This document shows, one piece after another, positions 33,449 to 41,676 of a DNA stretch of 64,000 bases (position 1 is the stretch's first letter; every line of letters begins with the position of its first letter). Below the pieces are notes generated by a model. That model saw only the letters and a program-made list of their open reading frames with translations, ran no database searches and was not told the DNA's origin. Position numbers and translations under genes: made by a program. Source of the stretch: DTU089 sp002440045 (lineage in GTDB: Bacteria; Bacillota; Clostridia; Oscillospirales; Acutalibacteraceae); assembly GCA_937885695.1 (NCBI GenBank), contig CALABP010000081.1, forward strand, positions 68,931 to 132,930, in the 5' to 3' direction.

Positions 33449-35515
33449 TCAAATAGTGACAACAAGTTTATTGTTCATTGCGTCCGCACTGTCCCTGCCT
33501 ATATAGAATGTATATTCGTTTTCCAAATACCATTCTCCGGTCTTTTCATCATAGAATTTAAGGTCGTCCTTGCAGACAGTTACGGTGGCTTCAATTGTCT
33601 CTCCTGCCGGAACATTGATTTTTTTAAAGCCTTTGAGCTGCTTTATCGGATGGTCTCCGTTTGCTCCCGCATAAACCTGGACAACCGTTTTCCCGTCGAA
33701 GCTTCCGATATTTTTGATTTTCAGCGAAACCTCTATGCTGCCGTTCTTATTTTCGGCATATATATCCGAATATTCAAATTCTGTATATGAAAGACCGAAG
33801 CCGAACGGAAAAGCAGGTTCTTTGCCTTCTTTGTCAAGCAATGTATAACCGTGATAGTACCCGTATTCGATAACCCTGTTTTTATCTCCCGGAAACAGAA
33901 ATTTCGGATAATCGTTTTCGTCTTTTGCGATTGTAAACGGCAAATGTCCGCTCGGAACCGCCTTGCCCGTCAATATATCCGCAAGAGCGTTCCCACCCTC
34001 CATTCCGCTGTAAAATGAATGAAGAATAGCTGACGGTTCATTTTTCCATTCTTCAATAACATATGCGCTCCCGCCGACAATATCGACAATTGTGTTTTTG
34101 CAATTGGCGCAGATGCAGTGGATAAGTTCCACCTCATTTGACGGAATACGCAGTGAATATCGGTCGCCGCCGTGTGCTTTTTCTGCCGTGTTGTCCTTGC
34201 TTGAAAAGTTTGCAAGGTTTTCGCCCTCCTGCTTATAGTCGCTGCCAACACAAACCAAAACACAGGAGCAGGCTTTGATTTCATCAAGTTTTGACGATAT
34301 ATCAAGGCTCTCGCAAAGCACGACGTTTTCTTTTCCGAATGTGTTGCAAAGGCCTTTATACGGCGTTATCGTATAAGGACTTGCAACACTGCTCGACCCG
34401 TGGTCGCCGACATTTGTTTTATTGGCATAACGTCCGACAACGGCGATTTTTTTGATATTGTCAAGCGGAAGCACACCGTCGTTTTTAAGCAAAACCGTGC
34501 CCTCGCACGCTACTTTTTTTGCAAGCAAGACATGTGACTTGCAGGCAATAACATCTTTGGTCTGATGCTTAATTTTGGGAGTTATCTTAATTAAGCCTGC
34601 CAAAACATTTTGAACTGCCGTGTCGATATCTTTTTGCGATATTCTACCGTTTCTCAAATATATCGGCAGCATTGTATACAAAATCTTCATCGGCATCTCG
34701 ACATCCATACCCGCCTTGACAGCTCTTTCTCCGTTTCTCAGAGCAAACAAAAAGTCGGTAATTGCAAAGCCTTCAAAATGCCATTGATTGCGTAAAACTT
34801 CCGTAAACAGATACTTGCTTTCACAGCAATGCTCGCCTCTTAAAAGATTATAGGCACCCATAATCGACATCGCGCCGGCATCAATGCACTTCTTGAAATG
34901 AGGAAAATAAACCTCCTGCAGGGTTTTCTCGTCCGCGTGAACATCCACCGAAAATCTGATATTTTCAATGCTGTTGCACGCAAAGTGCTTCGGGCAAGCA
35001 ATAACACCGTTATCCTGCACAGCCTTTGTCAGCGCGGCACCCATTTTTCCGAGTAAAAACGTATCCTCGCCGTATGTTTCCTGCGCTCTGCCCCAGCGGG
35101 GATTGCGCAAGAGGTTAATGCATATACCCGCAAAATAGTTGGCACCGCCCGCTATTGCTTCTTTTGCAATGGCTGTGCCGACCTCATATTCAAGTTCATC
35201 ATTAAACGAAGCACCTCTTGCCATTGAAACGGGGAAACAGGTGCTTTTACCCATAACAACTCCGCGGGGACCGTCCGAAAAAGCGACAGCCGGAATCCCC
35301 AGACGCTTAATTCCGCCGGCAATACACGGCCGGTAATTATATTTTCTGCCCTTGGTCATCAAATCATAACAATTTCGCAGAGCAAATTGCCTGCCGGAAA
35401 GCATTTTCAGCTTTTCTTTTAAAGTCATTTCGCTGCAAAGTTGTTTGCAAACCGCTCTCAGCGTTTCGATTGTCGGGGATTTTTGATATACCCTTACAGC
35501 TTCATTATAGTCCAT
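33449..35515 (-). CDS. GH3 beta-glycosidase (probable beta-xylosidase or beta-glucosidase)
   Basis: A 688-aa cytosolic-looking GH3 enzyme without a signal peptide. Domain 1 has 'GPRGVVMGKSTCFPVSMA' and 'HFACNSIENIRFSVDV'; the nucleophile Asp is in 'GFAITDFLFALRNG'. Domain 2 has 'VLPLDNIKKIAVVGRYAN'. The fibronectin III-like end has 'VSLKIKNIGSFDGKTVVQVY'. Lying first in a unit with xylA and xylB, it probably releases xylose from imported xylo-oligosaccharides. Specificity is inferred from context; the fold alone does not set it. Confidence 0.88.
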   Translation of the reverse strand: MDYNEAVRVYQKSPTIETLRAVCKQLCSEMTLKEKLKMLSGRQFALRNCYDLMTKGRKYNYRPCIAGGIKRLGIPAVAFSDGPRGVVMGKSTCFPVSMARGASFNDELEYEVGTAIAKEAIAGGANYFAGICINLLRNPRWGRAQETYGEDTFLLGKMGAALTKAVQDNGVIACPKHFACNSIENIRFSVDVHADEKTLQEVYFPHFKKCIDAGAMSIMGAYNLLRGEHCCESKYLFTEVLRNQWHFEGFAITDFLFALRNGERAVKAGMDVEMPMKILYTMLPIYLRNGRISQKDIDTAVQNVLAGLIKITPKIKHQTKDVIACKSHVLLAKKVACEGTVLLKNDGVLPLDNIKKIAVVGRYANKTNVGDHGSSSVASPYTITPYKGLCNTFGKENVVLCESLDISSKLDEIKACSCVLVCVGSDYKQEGENLANFSSKDNTAEKAHGGDRYSLRIPSNEVELIHCICANCKNTIVDIVGGSAYVIEEWKNEPSAILHSFYSGMEGGNALADILTGKAVPSGHLPFTIAKDENDYPKFLFPGDKNRVIEYGYYHGYTLLDKEGKEPAFPFGFGLSYTEFEYSDIYAENKNGSIEVSLKIKNIGSFDGKTVVQVYAGANGDHPIKQLKGFKKINVPAGETIEATVTVCKDDLKFYDEKTGEWYLENEYTFYIGRDSADAMNNKLVVTI

Positions 35516-35576
35516 AATCGCGCTCCTTTTCAGACATATTTTTGCGTATTATCATTTACATTATATAAAATAAAAC

Positions 35577-35605
35577 TTGCAAAAAAAAGAATTATGTTTT
35601 ACAAT
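35577..35605 (+). promoter_or_regulatory. promoter of the AraC-family gene
   Basis: TTGCAA at 35577-35582 and TACAAT at 35600-35605 with a 17-bp spacer. This places the transcription start downstream of the first in-frame start codons and so supports ATG 35637. The divergent GH3 gene has a TATAAT box on the minus strand near 35560 in the same gap. Confidence 0.6.
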
Positions 35606-35636
35606 AATGGAAATATATTTGTACGGTGACTGGCTT

Positions 35637-36443
35637 ATGGTTATTCATGAAGGACACAGGAGTGTAAAAGGTGAATATCTTTATAATCAAACGGACAAGA
35701 ACCTGAACTTTCAAAAGCATACGCATTTCAACTATGAAATTGTTTTCTGCCTGAGCGGATGTTTAGTGTGCGAGGTTGGCAACACAAAATACGAGCTGCA
35801 CAAAGGCGACGGAATGCTTATTCTTCCCGGATATATTCACTCTTACCGCACGCCCGAAGAAAGCGAAGATTATCTTTGCGTTTTTTCGACCGACCTTGTT
35901 TCTTTGTTCTACGAGAAAACAAAAATGAAGTCACTTTCCGACACAAGGTTCTCGTTTGACAACAGAAATGACATCGATATTCTTACGGACGAAAACAGAA
36001 GTATTTTTGCAAAGCAGGCTGTCCTTTACAGACTTTGCGCTGCGGTGTTTGAGCAAAGCAAAACTGAAAAAATCGATGAGTCATATTTCGCACTCACCAA
36101 CTCTCTTTCAATGTATATTCAAAATAATTTTACCAAAAAGCTTAGGCTTCAGGATATAGCAAGGGATTTTGGCTACGACTACAGCTATCTTTCTTCTTTC
36201 TTCAACAAAAGTTTTGATATGGACTTCGCCTCGTTTGTCAACAAATACCGCGTTCAGTTCGCTTGTGAGCTATTGGAAAACACAGGTGACAGTGTAACAC
36301 AAATTGCAATGAAATGCGGGTTCTCTACCATACGGAATTTTAACCGCGCTTTTAAAAACGAAACCGGGCAAACGCCGAAAGAATATCGCAATATAAACAG
36401 CTCAAATCATTCAGAAGCAATCTCAGAAACCGCAAAGCAATAA
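35637..36443 (+). CDS. AraC-family transcriptional regulator
   Basis: A 268-aa regulator: N-terminal cupin-like sensing domain ('HFNYEIVFCLSGCLVCEVGN', 'LHKGDGMLILPGYIHSYR') and a C-terminal AraC double HTH ('LRLQDIARDFGYDYSYLSSF', 'DSVTQIAMKCGFSTIRNFNR', 'ETGQTPKEYR'). It is divergent from GH3-xylA-xylB with 121 bases between starts, the usual place for a regulator of that operon. The inducer is probably xylose or a xylo-oligosaccharide. Confidence 0.9.
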   Translation: MVIHEGHRSVKGEYLYNQTDKNLNFQKHTHFNYEIVFCLSGCLVCEVGNTKYELHKGDGMLILPGYIHSYRTPEESEDYLCVFSTDLVSLFYEKTKMKSLSDTRFSFDNRNDIDILTDENRSIFAKQAVLYRLCAAVFEQSKTEKIDESYFALTNSLSMYIQNNFTKKLRLQDIARDFGYDYSYLSSFFNKSFDMDFASFVNKYRVQFACELLENTGDSVTQIAMKCGFSTIRNFNRAFKNETGQTPKEYRNINSSNHSEAISETAKQ

Positions 36444-36515
36444 TTGCAAAAAAAGGCTTGTTAAATTCTTGCAAGTATAGTATTATAATCTGTATTGAAA
36501 AAAGGGGTGAAATCT

Positions 36516-37664
36516 GTGAAAAAAGGCTTTTTAAACGCGCTTTCCCCGGCTGTAGGCGGGCTTACTGCGGCGGGTATTGTCTTTTCATATACTTTTGCGG
36601 CGTTTTCGTGCCTTGGGCTTAACATATATTATGCTCTTTCGGGCGCAGTAATTTGCCTTATTCTTTCAGCCGCCTTAAAAGACGAGGTTCTCGCCCCGGA
36701 TTCGTTTCTTCTTGTGCCCGTTGTTTTCACGGTGACTGCCGCAGGTCTTTGTTATCTGCCCGTTTCGGTTTTCGGCGGCGCTTTGCTTTTTGTTTTATTA
36801 AAGCCTTTACTCAAAAAAATCAAAATCCCCGACTGCATTATAGCGGGCGCGGCGCTCGGGCTTGCGTTTTCAGCCACGGCGCTTTTTACAACATATTATT
36901 TCGGCATAGGAGCGAGCGGCTCTTATACCTTTGAAATTTTAAAGAATTACAGATATTTGGGCTTTCACCCGAATTGGCGCGGTGTTTTTTACGGCACAAT
37001 AACGCTTTTTGCCATGATTACATACCCTTTCAAGTTCAAAAAGCTTTCAAAATATCTGCCTGCCGAAGTTTTTTCGGTTGCAATACCTTTTGTTCTTAAC
37101 CTTTTTCTTAACCCCGACAAAGAAACCACGCCGATACTTGAGGTCGGCGCACTTTCAGACGTATTTTCGCTTTCGGGCGTAAAAGGCTTTTTGCCGTTTT
37201 TAGGTATCGAAAGTGCGAAAGGGCTTATCCCCTCTTTGCAAAGCGCGTTTTCTGTTGCGCTTATTCTTCTTGCCTACAAATGCTCGGGATTAAAAGATAC
37301 GGCTGTTTTCACTTCGTGCAATGCGCTTTCGGGCGCCGTCGGAGCACTGCCCTCTCGCGGGTACAGCGTAAGGCGCTACACGCCCGTTTCGGCAATAACC
37401 GCCGTTATTGCTTTGACGGCTGTTGTGCTTTTGTTTCCGTCGCTTCTTTCAAGGGTTCCCGTTCATTCGCTCGCGGTCGTGCTTATAGTTTCGGCTTGGC
37501 AAAATGTTCCGTTTTCGGCGGTTGCGGCTTCTTTTAAAGAAAAAGGCATTCTCGAAATTGCCGCCGTTATCGGGATTTTTGCGTCATTCCTGTTTTTTAA
37601 TTCATTTTGGGCGCTTTTAATATGCATTGTTTTTACGGTTATTGTCAAGGCGGTGAGAAAATGA
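36516..37664 (+). CDS. SulP-like multi-span membrane transporter
   Basis: A 382-aa protein with about ten to twelve membrane segments. It resembles the transmembrane part of SulP/SLC26 anion transporters ('SPAVGGLTAAGIVFSYTFAA', 'CNALSGAVGALPSRGYSVRR', 'YTPVSAITAVIA'), but the C-terminal STAS domain is missing. The resemblance is moderate. GTG 36516 follows GGGGTG by six bases. It overlaps the MBL-fold gene and forms a two-gene unit with it. Confidence 0.6.
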   Translation: MKKGFLNALSPAVGGLTAAGIVFSYTFAAFSCLGLNIYYALSGAVICLILSAALKDEVLAPDSFLLVPVVFTVTAAGLCYLPVSVFGGALLFVLLKPLLKKIKIPDCIIAGAALGLAFSATALFTTYYFGIGASGSYTFEILKNYRYLGFHPNWRGVFYGTITLFAMITYPFKFKKLSKYLPAEVFSVAIPFVLNLFLNPDKETTPILEVGALSDVFSLSGVKGFLPFLGIESAKGLIPSLQSAFSVALILLAYKCSGLKDTAVFTSCNALSGAVGALPSRGYSVRRYTPVSAITAVIALTAVVLLFPSLLSRVPVHSLAVVLIVSAWQNVPFSAVAASFKEKGILEIAAVIGIFASFLFFNSFWALLICIVFTVIVKAVRK

Positions 37665-38701
37665 GCAAAAAATCGCAAGCTTCAAAAAAAGCCCGTGTTA
37701 AAAATCCGAGACTTGTGCGGAAAATCGCAACGTGGGTAATAACGTTCATTATGACCTCGGTTTTTGTTCTTGATATTTTCACATACGCCCTTTGCAACAA
37801 ATACGAAAAAAACTTTGACATTACTGAAGAGACGTTTGACTATCGCTTCGGCGACGACAGAATACACTTTCTCAATACCGCAAACTCTGACTGCATTTTG
37901 CTTGAAAGCAGCGGTCATTTCGCGCTTATAGATTCGGGCGAGGGCAACGCAAATCCGCGAAAAAAGACGGAATACCACGGTTTTCGCGACGATGTGATAA
38001 ACTATCTAAAAAAAGTTGCGGGCGACGAAAACGGCAAGGTCTATCTCGACTTTATTTTGGGCACCCACTGCCACTATGACCATATCGGAAACTTTGAAGA
38101 TATAATAAAGGATGAAGATATTACAATAGGCAGGGCTTATTTCAAGGAATTTGACGCAACGGTCGGCACAAACCTTGAAAGCGAGGATTGGGGCAACGCC
38201 GAAACATATAGAAAAATTATGGCGGCGCTCAAAGACAGAGACGTTACCGTAATTAAAAATCTGCCAGATTGGGAATTTCTTTTCGGCGATTTTAAAATAC
38301 TGTTTATCAACTCGAAAACGCCCGAAGAGCTTAAAGGCAACGGCGAAAACGCTTCAAGCGTGGGCGTAAGACTTGAAAAAGACGGAAAAACGGCTTTTCT
38401 TGCCGCCGACTTTACAAGTGATTCGGGGCTCGAACAGGTTTACGGCGACGAAATAGGCGAAGTTGACCTTTTAAAAATCGGGCATCACGGGTATTTCGGT
38501 TCTTCGTCGCAAAGCTTTTTAAAAAAGCTCAAGCCGAAAATTGCAATAGTGACAAATTATCTCGGAAAAATATATCCGAATGTAAAATGGAATCTTACCG
38601 TTGTCGCCAAAACGCCGATATATTCGTGCGTGAACAGAAACGGCATTATTGCGGCCTTCACAGACGACGGACGGATTGTCCTGACCGAAAATATTATGTA
38701 A
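37661..38701 (+). CDS. metallo-beta-lactamase-fold protein, membrane anchored (ComEC-like)
   Basis: A 346-aa protein with one N-terminal membrane segment (about 25-45) and an extracellular MBL domain. Metal ligands are visible in 'LGTHCHYDHIGN' (HxHxDH), 'AADFTSDS' and 'KIGHHGYFGSSS'. The nearest group is the ComEC/Rec2-related MBL hydrolases, some of which cut nucleic acid outside the membrane. The start lies in the end of the SulP-like gene (ATGA), with a GGCGGTGAG ribosome site. Confidence 0.8.
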   Translation: MSKKSQASKKARVKNPRLVRKIATWVITFIMTSVFVLDIFTYALCNKYEKNFDITEETFDYRFGDDRIHFLNTANSDCILLESSGHFALIDSGEGNANPRKKTEYHGFRDDVINYLKKVAGDENGKVYLDFILGTHCHYDHIGNFEDIIKDEDITIGRAYFKEFDATVGTNLESEDWGNAETYRKIMAALKDRDVTVIKNLPDWEFLFGDFKILFINSKTPEELKGNGENASSVGVRLEKDGKTAFLAADFTSDSGLEQVYGDEIGEVDLLKIGHHGYFGSSSQSFLKKLKPKIAIVTNYLGKIYPNVKWNLTVVAKTPIYSCVNRNGIIAAFTDDGRIVLTENIM

Positions 38702-38735
38702 GCTTAATATATAATGTAATATACATAATTGTACC

Positions 38736-38769
38736 GAGAGCACCGCAGAGCGCGGCGCTCTCTTTTTTT
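38736..38769 (+). terminator. terminator of the MBL gene
   Basis: GAGAGC pairs with GCTCTC around a GC-rich inner stem, followed by T7. Confidence 0.75.
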
Positions 38770-38813
38770 CGCCCGAAATTTTTAAAAATTTCTGTATTTT
38801 TTCAAAAAACCTA

Positions 38814-38842
38814 TTGACAAACAGGAAACGCGAGGCTATAAT
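38814..38842 (+). promoter_or_regulatory. consensus promoter of the metal-resistance operon
   Basis: TTGACA (38814-38819) and TATAAT (38837-38842), both perfect, with a 17-bp spacer. The -10 box lies inside the left arm of the operator palindrome. Confidence 0.85.
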
Positions 38843-38873
38843 CAACATATCATCAAGTGATGATATGTTGATT
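38840..38873. promoter_or_regulatory. perfect 16-2-16 palindromic operator
   Basis: AATCAACATATCATCA, two spacer bases, then the exact reverse complement. It covers the -10 box and transcription start, as for ArsR/SmtB-type repressors, which bind imperfect 12-2-12 dyads. The untranslated leader from here to ATG 38962 is about 90 bases. Confidence 0.85.
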
Positions 38874-38961
38874 ATTGAGTAAACGCGATTAATTAAAAGC
38901 GGAAACATTTAAAGACGTTGTACTAAAATCATTCGGCGATTACCTGAACGGAGGTTATGAT

Positions 38962-39321
38962 ATGGAAGGCAAAAACATCTATTGCTGTGAAAAAGAAGAG
39001 CTTCACGAGGACGCGATTAAAGAAGTTGAAAAAGAGCTTCCCGAGGACCAGCTGCTTCTTGATTTGGCAGAGCTTTATAAGCTTTTTTCGGATTTTTCAA
39101 GAGTAAAGCTTTTATATCTTCTGCTTGACCGCGAGCTTTGCGTTTGCGACATAACAAAGCTTATGGACATTAATCAGTCGGCTGTTTCAAACCATTTAAG
39201 GCTTCTTCGCAACAGCAAGCTTGTTCAGTTCAGAAAAGTCGGCAAAAACACCTATTATTCCCTTGCTGACTCGCACGTTGAAGCGATTCTTAAACAGGGT
39301 ATGGACCACATCACAGAATAA
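38962..39321 (+). CDS. ArsR/SmtB-family metal-sensing repressor, CadC type
   Basis: A 119-aa repressor with winged HTH ('DITKLMDINQSAVSNHLRLL'). The Cd/Pb-binding alpha3N site of CadC is recognisable: Cys60 and Cys62 in 'ELCVCD' with Cys8 and Cys9 near the N-terminus ('IYCCEKEE'). Metal binding would release it from the palindrome upstream and switch on the HMA protein and ATPase genes that follow. The gap to the next gene is 21 bases. Confidence 0.92.
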   Translation: MEGKNIYCCEKEELHEDAIKEVEKELPEDQLLLDLAELYKLFSDFSRVKLLYLLLDRELCVCDITKLMDINQSAVSNHLRLLRNSKLVQFRKVGKNTYYSLADSHVEAILKQGMDHITE

Positions 39322-39342
39322 ATTTTTGAAAGAGGTATTATT

Positions 39343-39561
39343 ATGAAAAAGAAATTCAAACTCGAAAACCTTGACTGCGCCAACTGCGCCGCAAAAATCG
39401 AAGAAAAAGTTAAACACATCGACGGTGTTGACAATGCGTCCGTAAGCTTTATGATGCAAAAGCTTGTTATAGAAGCCGACGAAAGCGTTATGGACAGAGT
39501 TGTAAACGAAGCTAAAAGCGTTATAAAGGCTGTTGAGCCCGACTGCACGGTGCTTGACTGA
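39343..39561 (+). CDS. heavy-metal-associated (HMA) domain protein
   Basis: A 72-aa single HMA domain with the metal-binding Cys12-x-x-Cys15 ('LDCANCAAKIE'). Such domains are usually fused to the N-terminus of Cd/Zn P-type ATPases; here it is a separate protein 37 bases before an ATPase that lacks it, so it likely serves as that pump's metal donor. Acidic residues around the motif favour Zn/Cd rather than copper. Confidence 0.92.
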   Translation: MKKKFKLENLDCANCAAKIEEKVKHIDGVDNASVSFMMQKLVIEADESVMDRVVNEAKSVIKAVEPDCTVLD

Positions 39562-39598
39562 CAAAAATTTTAAAAGCCCGAAAACGAGGTAACCGATT

Positions 39599-41467
39599 AT
39601 GAACAAAAAGCAAAAAACAATGCTTGCCCGCATTATTGCGGCGCTGATAATTTATATTCCTCTTTACGTTATAAGCAAAAAATTTGAAATCAATATTTGG
39701 CTTGAACTCGTTCTTTTCCTTGTGCCGTATGCAATTGCAGGCTACGACATCGTTATAAAGTCATTCAAGTCAATAAAATCAAAAGAGCTTTTCGATGAAA
39801 ACCAGCTTATGTTAATAGCCTCTGTCGGCGCTTTTGCAACGCAGGAGTGCGCCGAGGCGGTTGCGGTTATTTTGTTTTATCAGGTCGGCGAATTGTTCCA
39901 GAGCGTTGCGGTTGAGCGCTCGCGCAGTTCAATTTCGGACCTTATGGATATTTGCCCCGAATACGCCAACATTGAAAAAGACGGCGAAATTACCGCTGTT
40001 GACCCCGATGATGTAAGCGGGGGCGACACAATCGTTATAAAAGCCGGCGAAAAAGTTCCGCTTGACTGCAAGGTAATTAAAGGCTCTTCAAACATCAACA
40101 CGGCGGCGCTTACGGGCGAATCGGCGCCGGTATTTGTGAGCGAAGGCAGTGAGCTTTTAAGCGGCTCGATAAACGGCGACGGCGTTTTATATGCCGAGGT
40201 TCTTAAAGAGTTTGAGGACAGCGCCGTAACAAAAATACTTGAGCTTGTCGAAAATGCAAGTGAAAAGAAAGCCCCCACCGAAAACTTTATTACAAAGTTT
40301 GCAAAATACTATACCCCCACGGTCGTTATCGCCGCTTTAATTCTTGCGGTTGTTCCCCCTATTTTCGTCGGAAATTTTGCAGAGTGGATTAAACGTGCCT
40401 GCACATTCCTTGTTATTTCGTGCCCGTGCGCGCTTGTAATCTCAATACCGATGGGCTTTTTCGGCGGAATCGGCGGCGCTTCGAGAAACGGCATTCTTAT
40501 AAAAGGCAGCTTTGTAATAGAAAATCTTGCACAGCTTAAAACAGCGGCGTTTGATAAAACAGGTACAATTACAAAAGGCAGCTTTGCCGTAACAGACGTG
40601 CTGACAAGCGAAGGCGAAGATAAAGACAGTGTTCTTCTTGTTGCCGCGGCGGCGGAATGCGCTTCAACTCACCCGATTGCCGTTTCAATAAGAAAAGCCT
40701 GCAAAGAAGAGCCTGACGCATCATCTGTCACCGATATTAAAGAGATTGCCGGCAAAGGCATTTCGGCAATATTTAATAACGAGCAGGTTTTTGCGGGCAA
40801 CAGGTCGCTTCTTATTGACAACGGCATTGACGCCCCCGAAAACGAAAACAGCGACTGCACGGTTGTTTATGTTGCAAAAAGCGGCAAATACTTAGGCTCC
40901 GTTCTTATAAGCGACGAAATAAAAGAAACCTCCCCTAAAGCTATTTCGGAACTTAAAAAAGCCGGCGTTAAAAAGACGGTTATGCTTACGGGCGACAAAA
41001 AGTCGGCAGCCGAAGCAATAGCAAAAAAAGCCGGCATAGACGAAGTACACGCAGGCCTTCTTCCCGAGAACAAGGTTGAAGAGGTTGAAGCTCTCTTAAA
41101 AAGCGAAAGCGCAAAAGAAAAGCTTGCGTTTGTCGGCGACGGAATAAACGACGCGCCCGTTCTTATGCGCGCCGATGTGGGCGTTGCGATGGGCGCAATA
41201 GGCTCCGACGCCGCTATTGAAGCGGCAGACATTGTTATCGTTGACGATAACCTTTTAAAGCTCCCGCTTGCCGTTAAAATCGCGCACAAAACAATGCGTA
41301 TAGTAAAAACGAACATCGTTTTCGCCCTCGGCGTAAAGGCAATTGTACTCATACTCGGCGCGCTCGGCATAGCTTCGATGTGGCTTGCCGTTTTCGCGGA
41401 CGTCGGCGTTGCGATTATTGCAATACTCAACGCAATGCGCGCGTTAAGCACAAAAAATCTGAAATAA
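39599..41467 (+). CDS. cadA: Cd/Zn/Pb-exporting P1B-type ATPase
   Basis: A 622-aa heavy-metal pump. The metal-site 'SCPCALVISIP' is near residue 277, the phosphorylated Asp in 'DKTGTITKG' near 319, the HP motif in 'CASTHPIAV', and 'GDGINDAPVL' near 514. The final segment has the Asp expected of the Zn/Cd group ('FADVGVAIIAILN'). It lacks an N-terminal HMA domain, which is supplied as the separate protein before it. Regulated with its neighbours by the CadC-type repressor. Confidence 0.94.
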   Translation: MNKKQKTMLARIIAALIIYIPLYVISKKFEINIWLELVLFLVPYAIAGYDIVIKSFKSIKSKELFDENQLMLIASVGAFATQECAEAVAVILFYQVGELFQSVAVERSRSSISDLMDICPEYANIEKDGEITAVDPDDVSGGDTIVIKAGEKVPLDCKVIKGSSNINTAALTGESAPVFVSEGSELLSGSINGDGVLYAEVLKEFEDSAVTKILELVENASEKKAPTENFITKFAKYYTPTVVIAALILAVVPPIFVGNFAEWIKRACTFLVISCPCALVISIPMGFFGGIGGASRNGILIKGSFVIENLAQLKTAAFDKTGTITKGSFAVTDVLTSEGEDKDSVLLVAAAAECASTHPIAVSIRKACKEEPDASSVTDIKEIAGKGISAIFNNEQVFAGNRSLLIDNGIDAPENENSDCTVVYVAKSGKYLGSVLISDEIKETSPKAISELKKAGVKKTVMLTGDKKSAAEAIAKKAGIDEVHAGLLPENKVEEVEALLKSESAKEKLAFVGDGINDAPVLMRADVGVAMGAIGSDAAIEAADIVIVDDNLLKLPLAVKIAHKTMRIVKTNIVFALGVKAIVLILGALGIASMWLAVFADVGVAIIAILNAMRALSTKNLK

Positions 41468-41490
41468 TAATACTTCGTTAATACAAAAAA

Positions 41491-41517
41491 CGGCTTCGCT
41501 TAAAACGGAGCCGTTTT
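41491..41517 (+). terminator. terminator of the metal-resistance operon
   Basis: CGGCTtCG pairs with CGgAGCCG around an A/T loop, followed by T5. Between this and 41676 I see only an AT-rich probable promoter region. Confidence 0.8.
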
Positions 41518-41676
41518 TATTAATCTCAACTTCGCGGCAGTTCTGCCAAAAATCGAAAAAGACAAATATTTGTTGCAATCCTTTGCTGTATCGAATATAA
41601 TCAAATTAAGCTTTATATCACGGCATAATAGTTAAACCCTCTTAGCCTTGTGAAACCAACGGAAAGGAAATCGTTT

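Noticed and set aside
33110..33790. 226-codon plus-strand open frame
   Set aside because: Antisense across the end of GH3 and the start of xylA; both real genes are certain.
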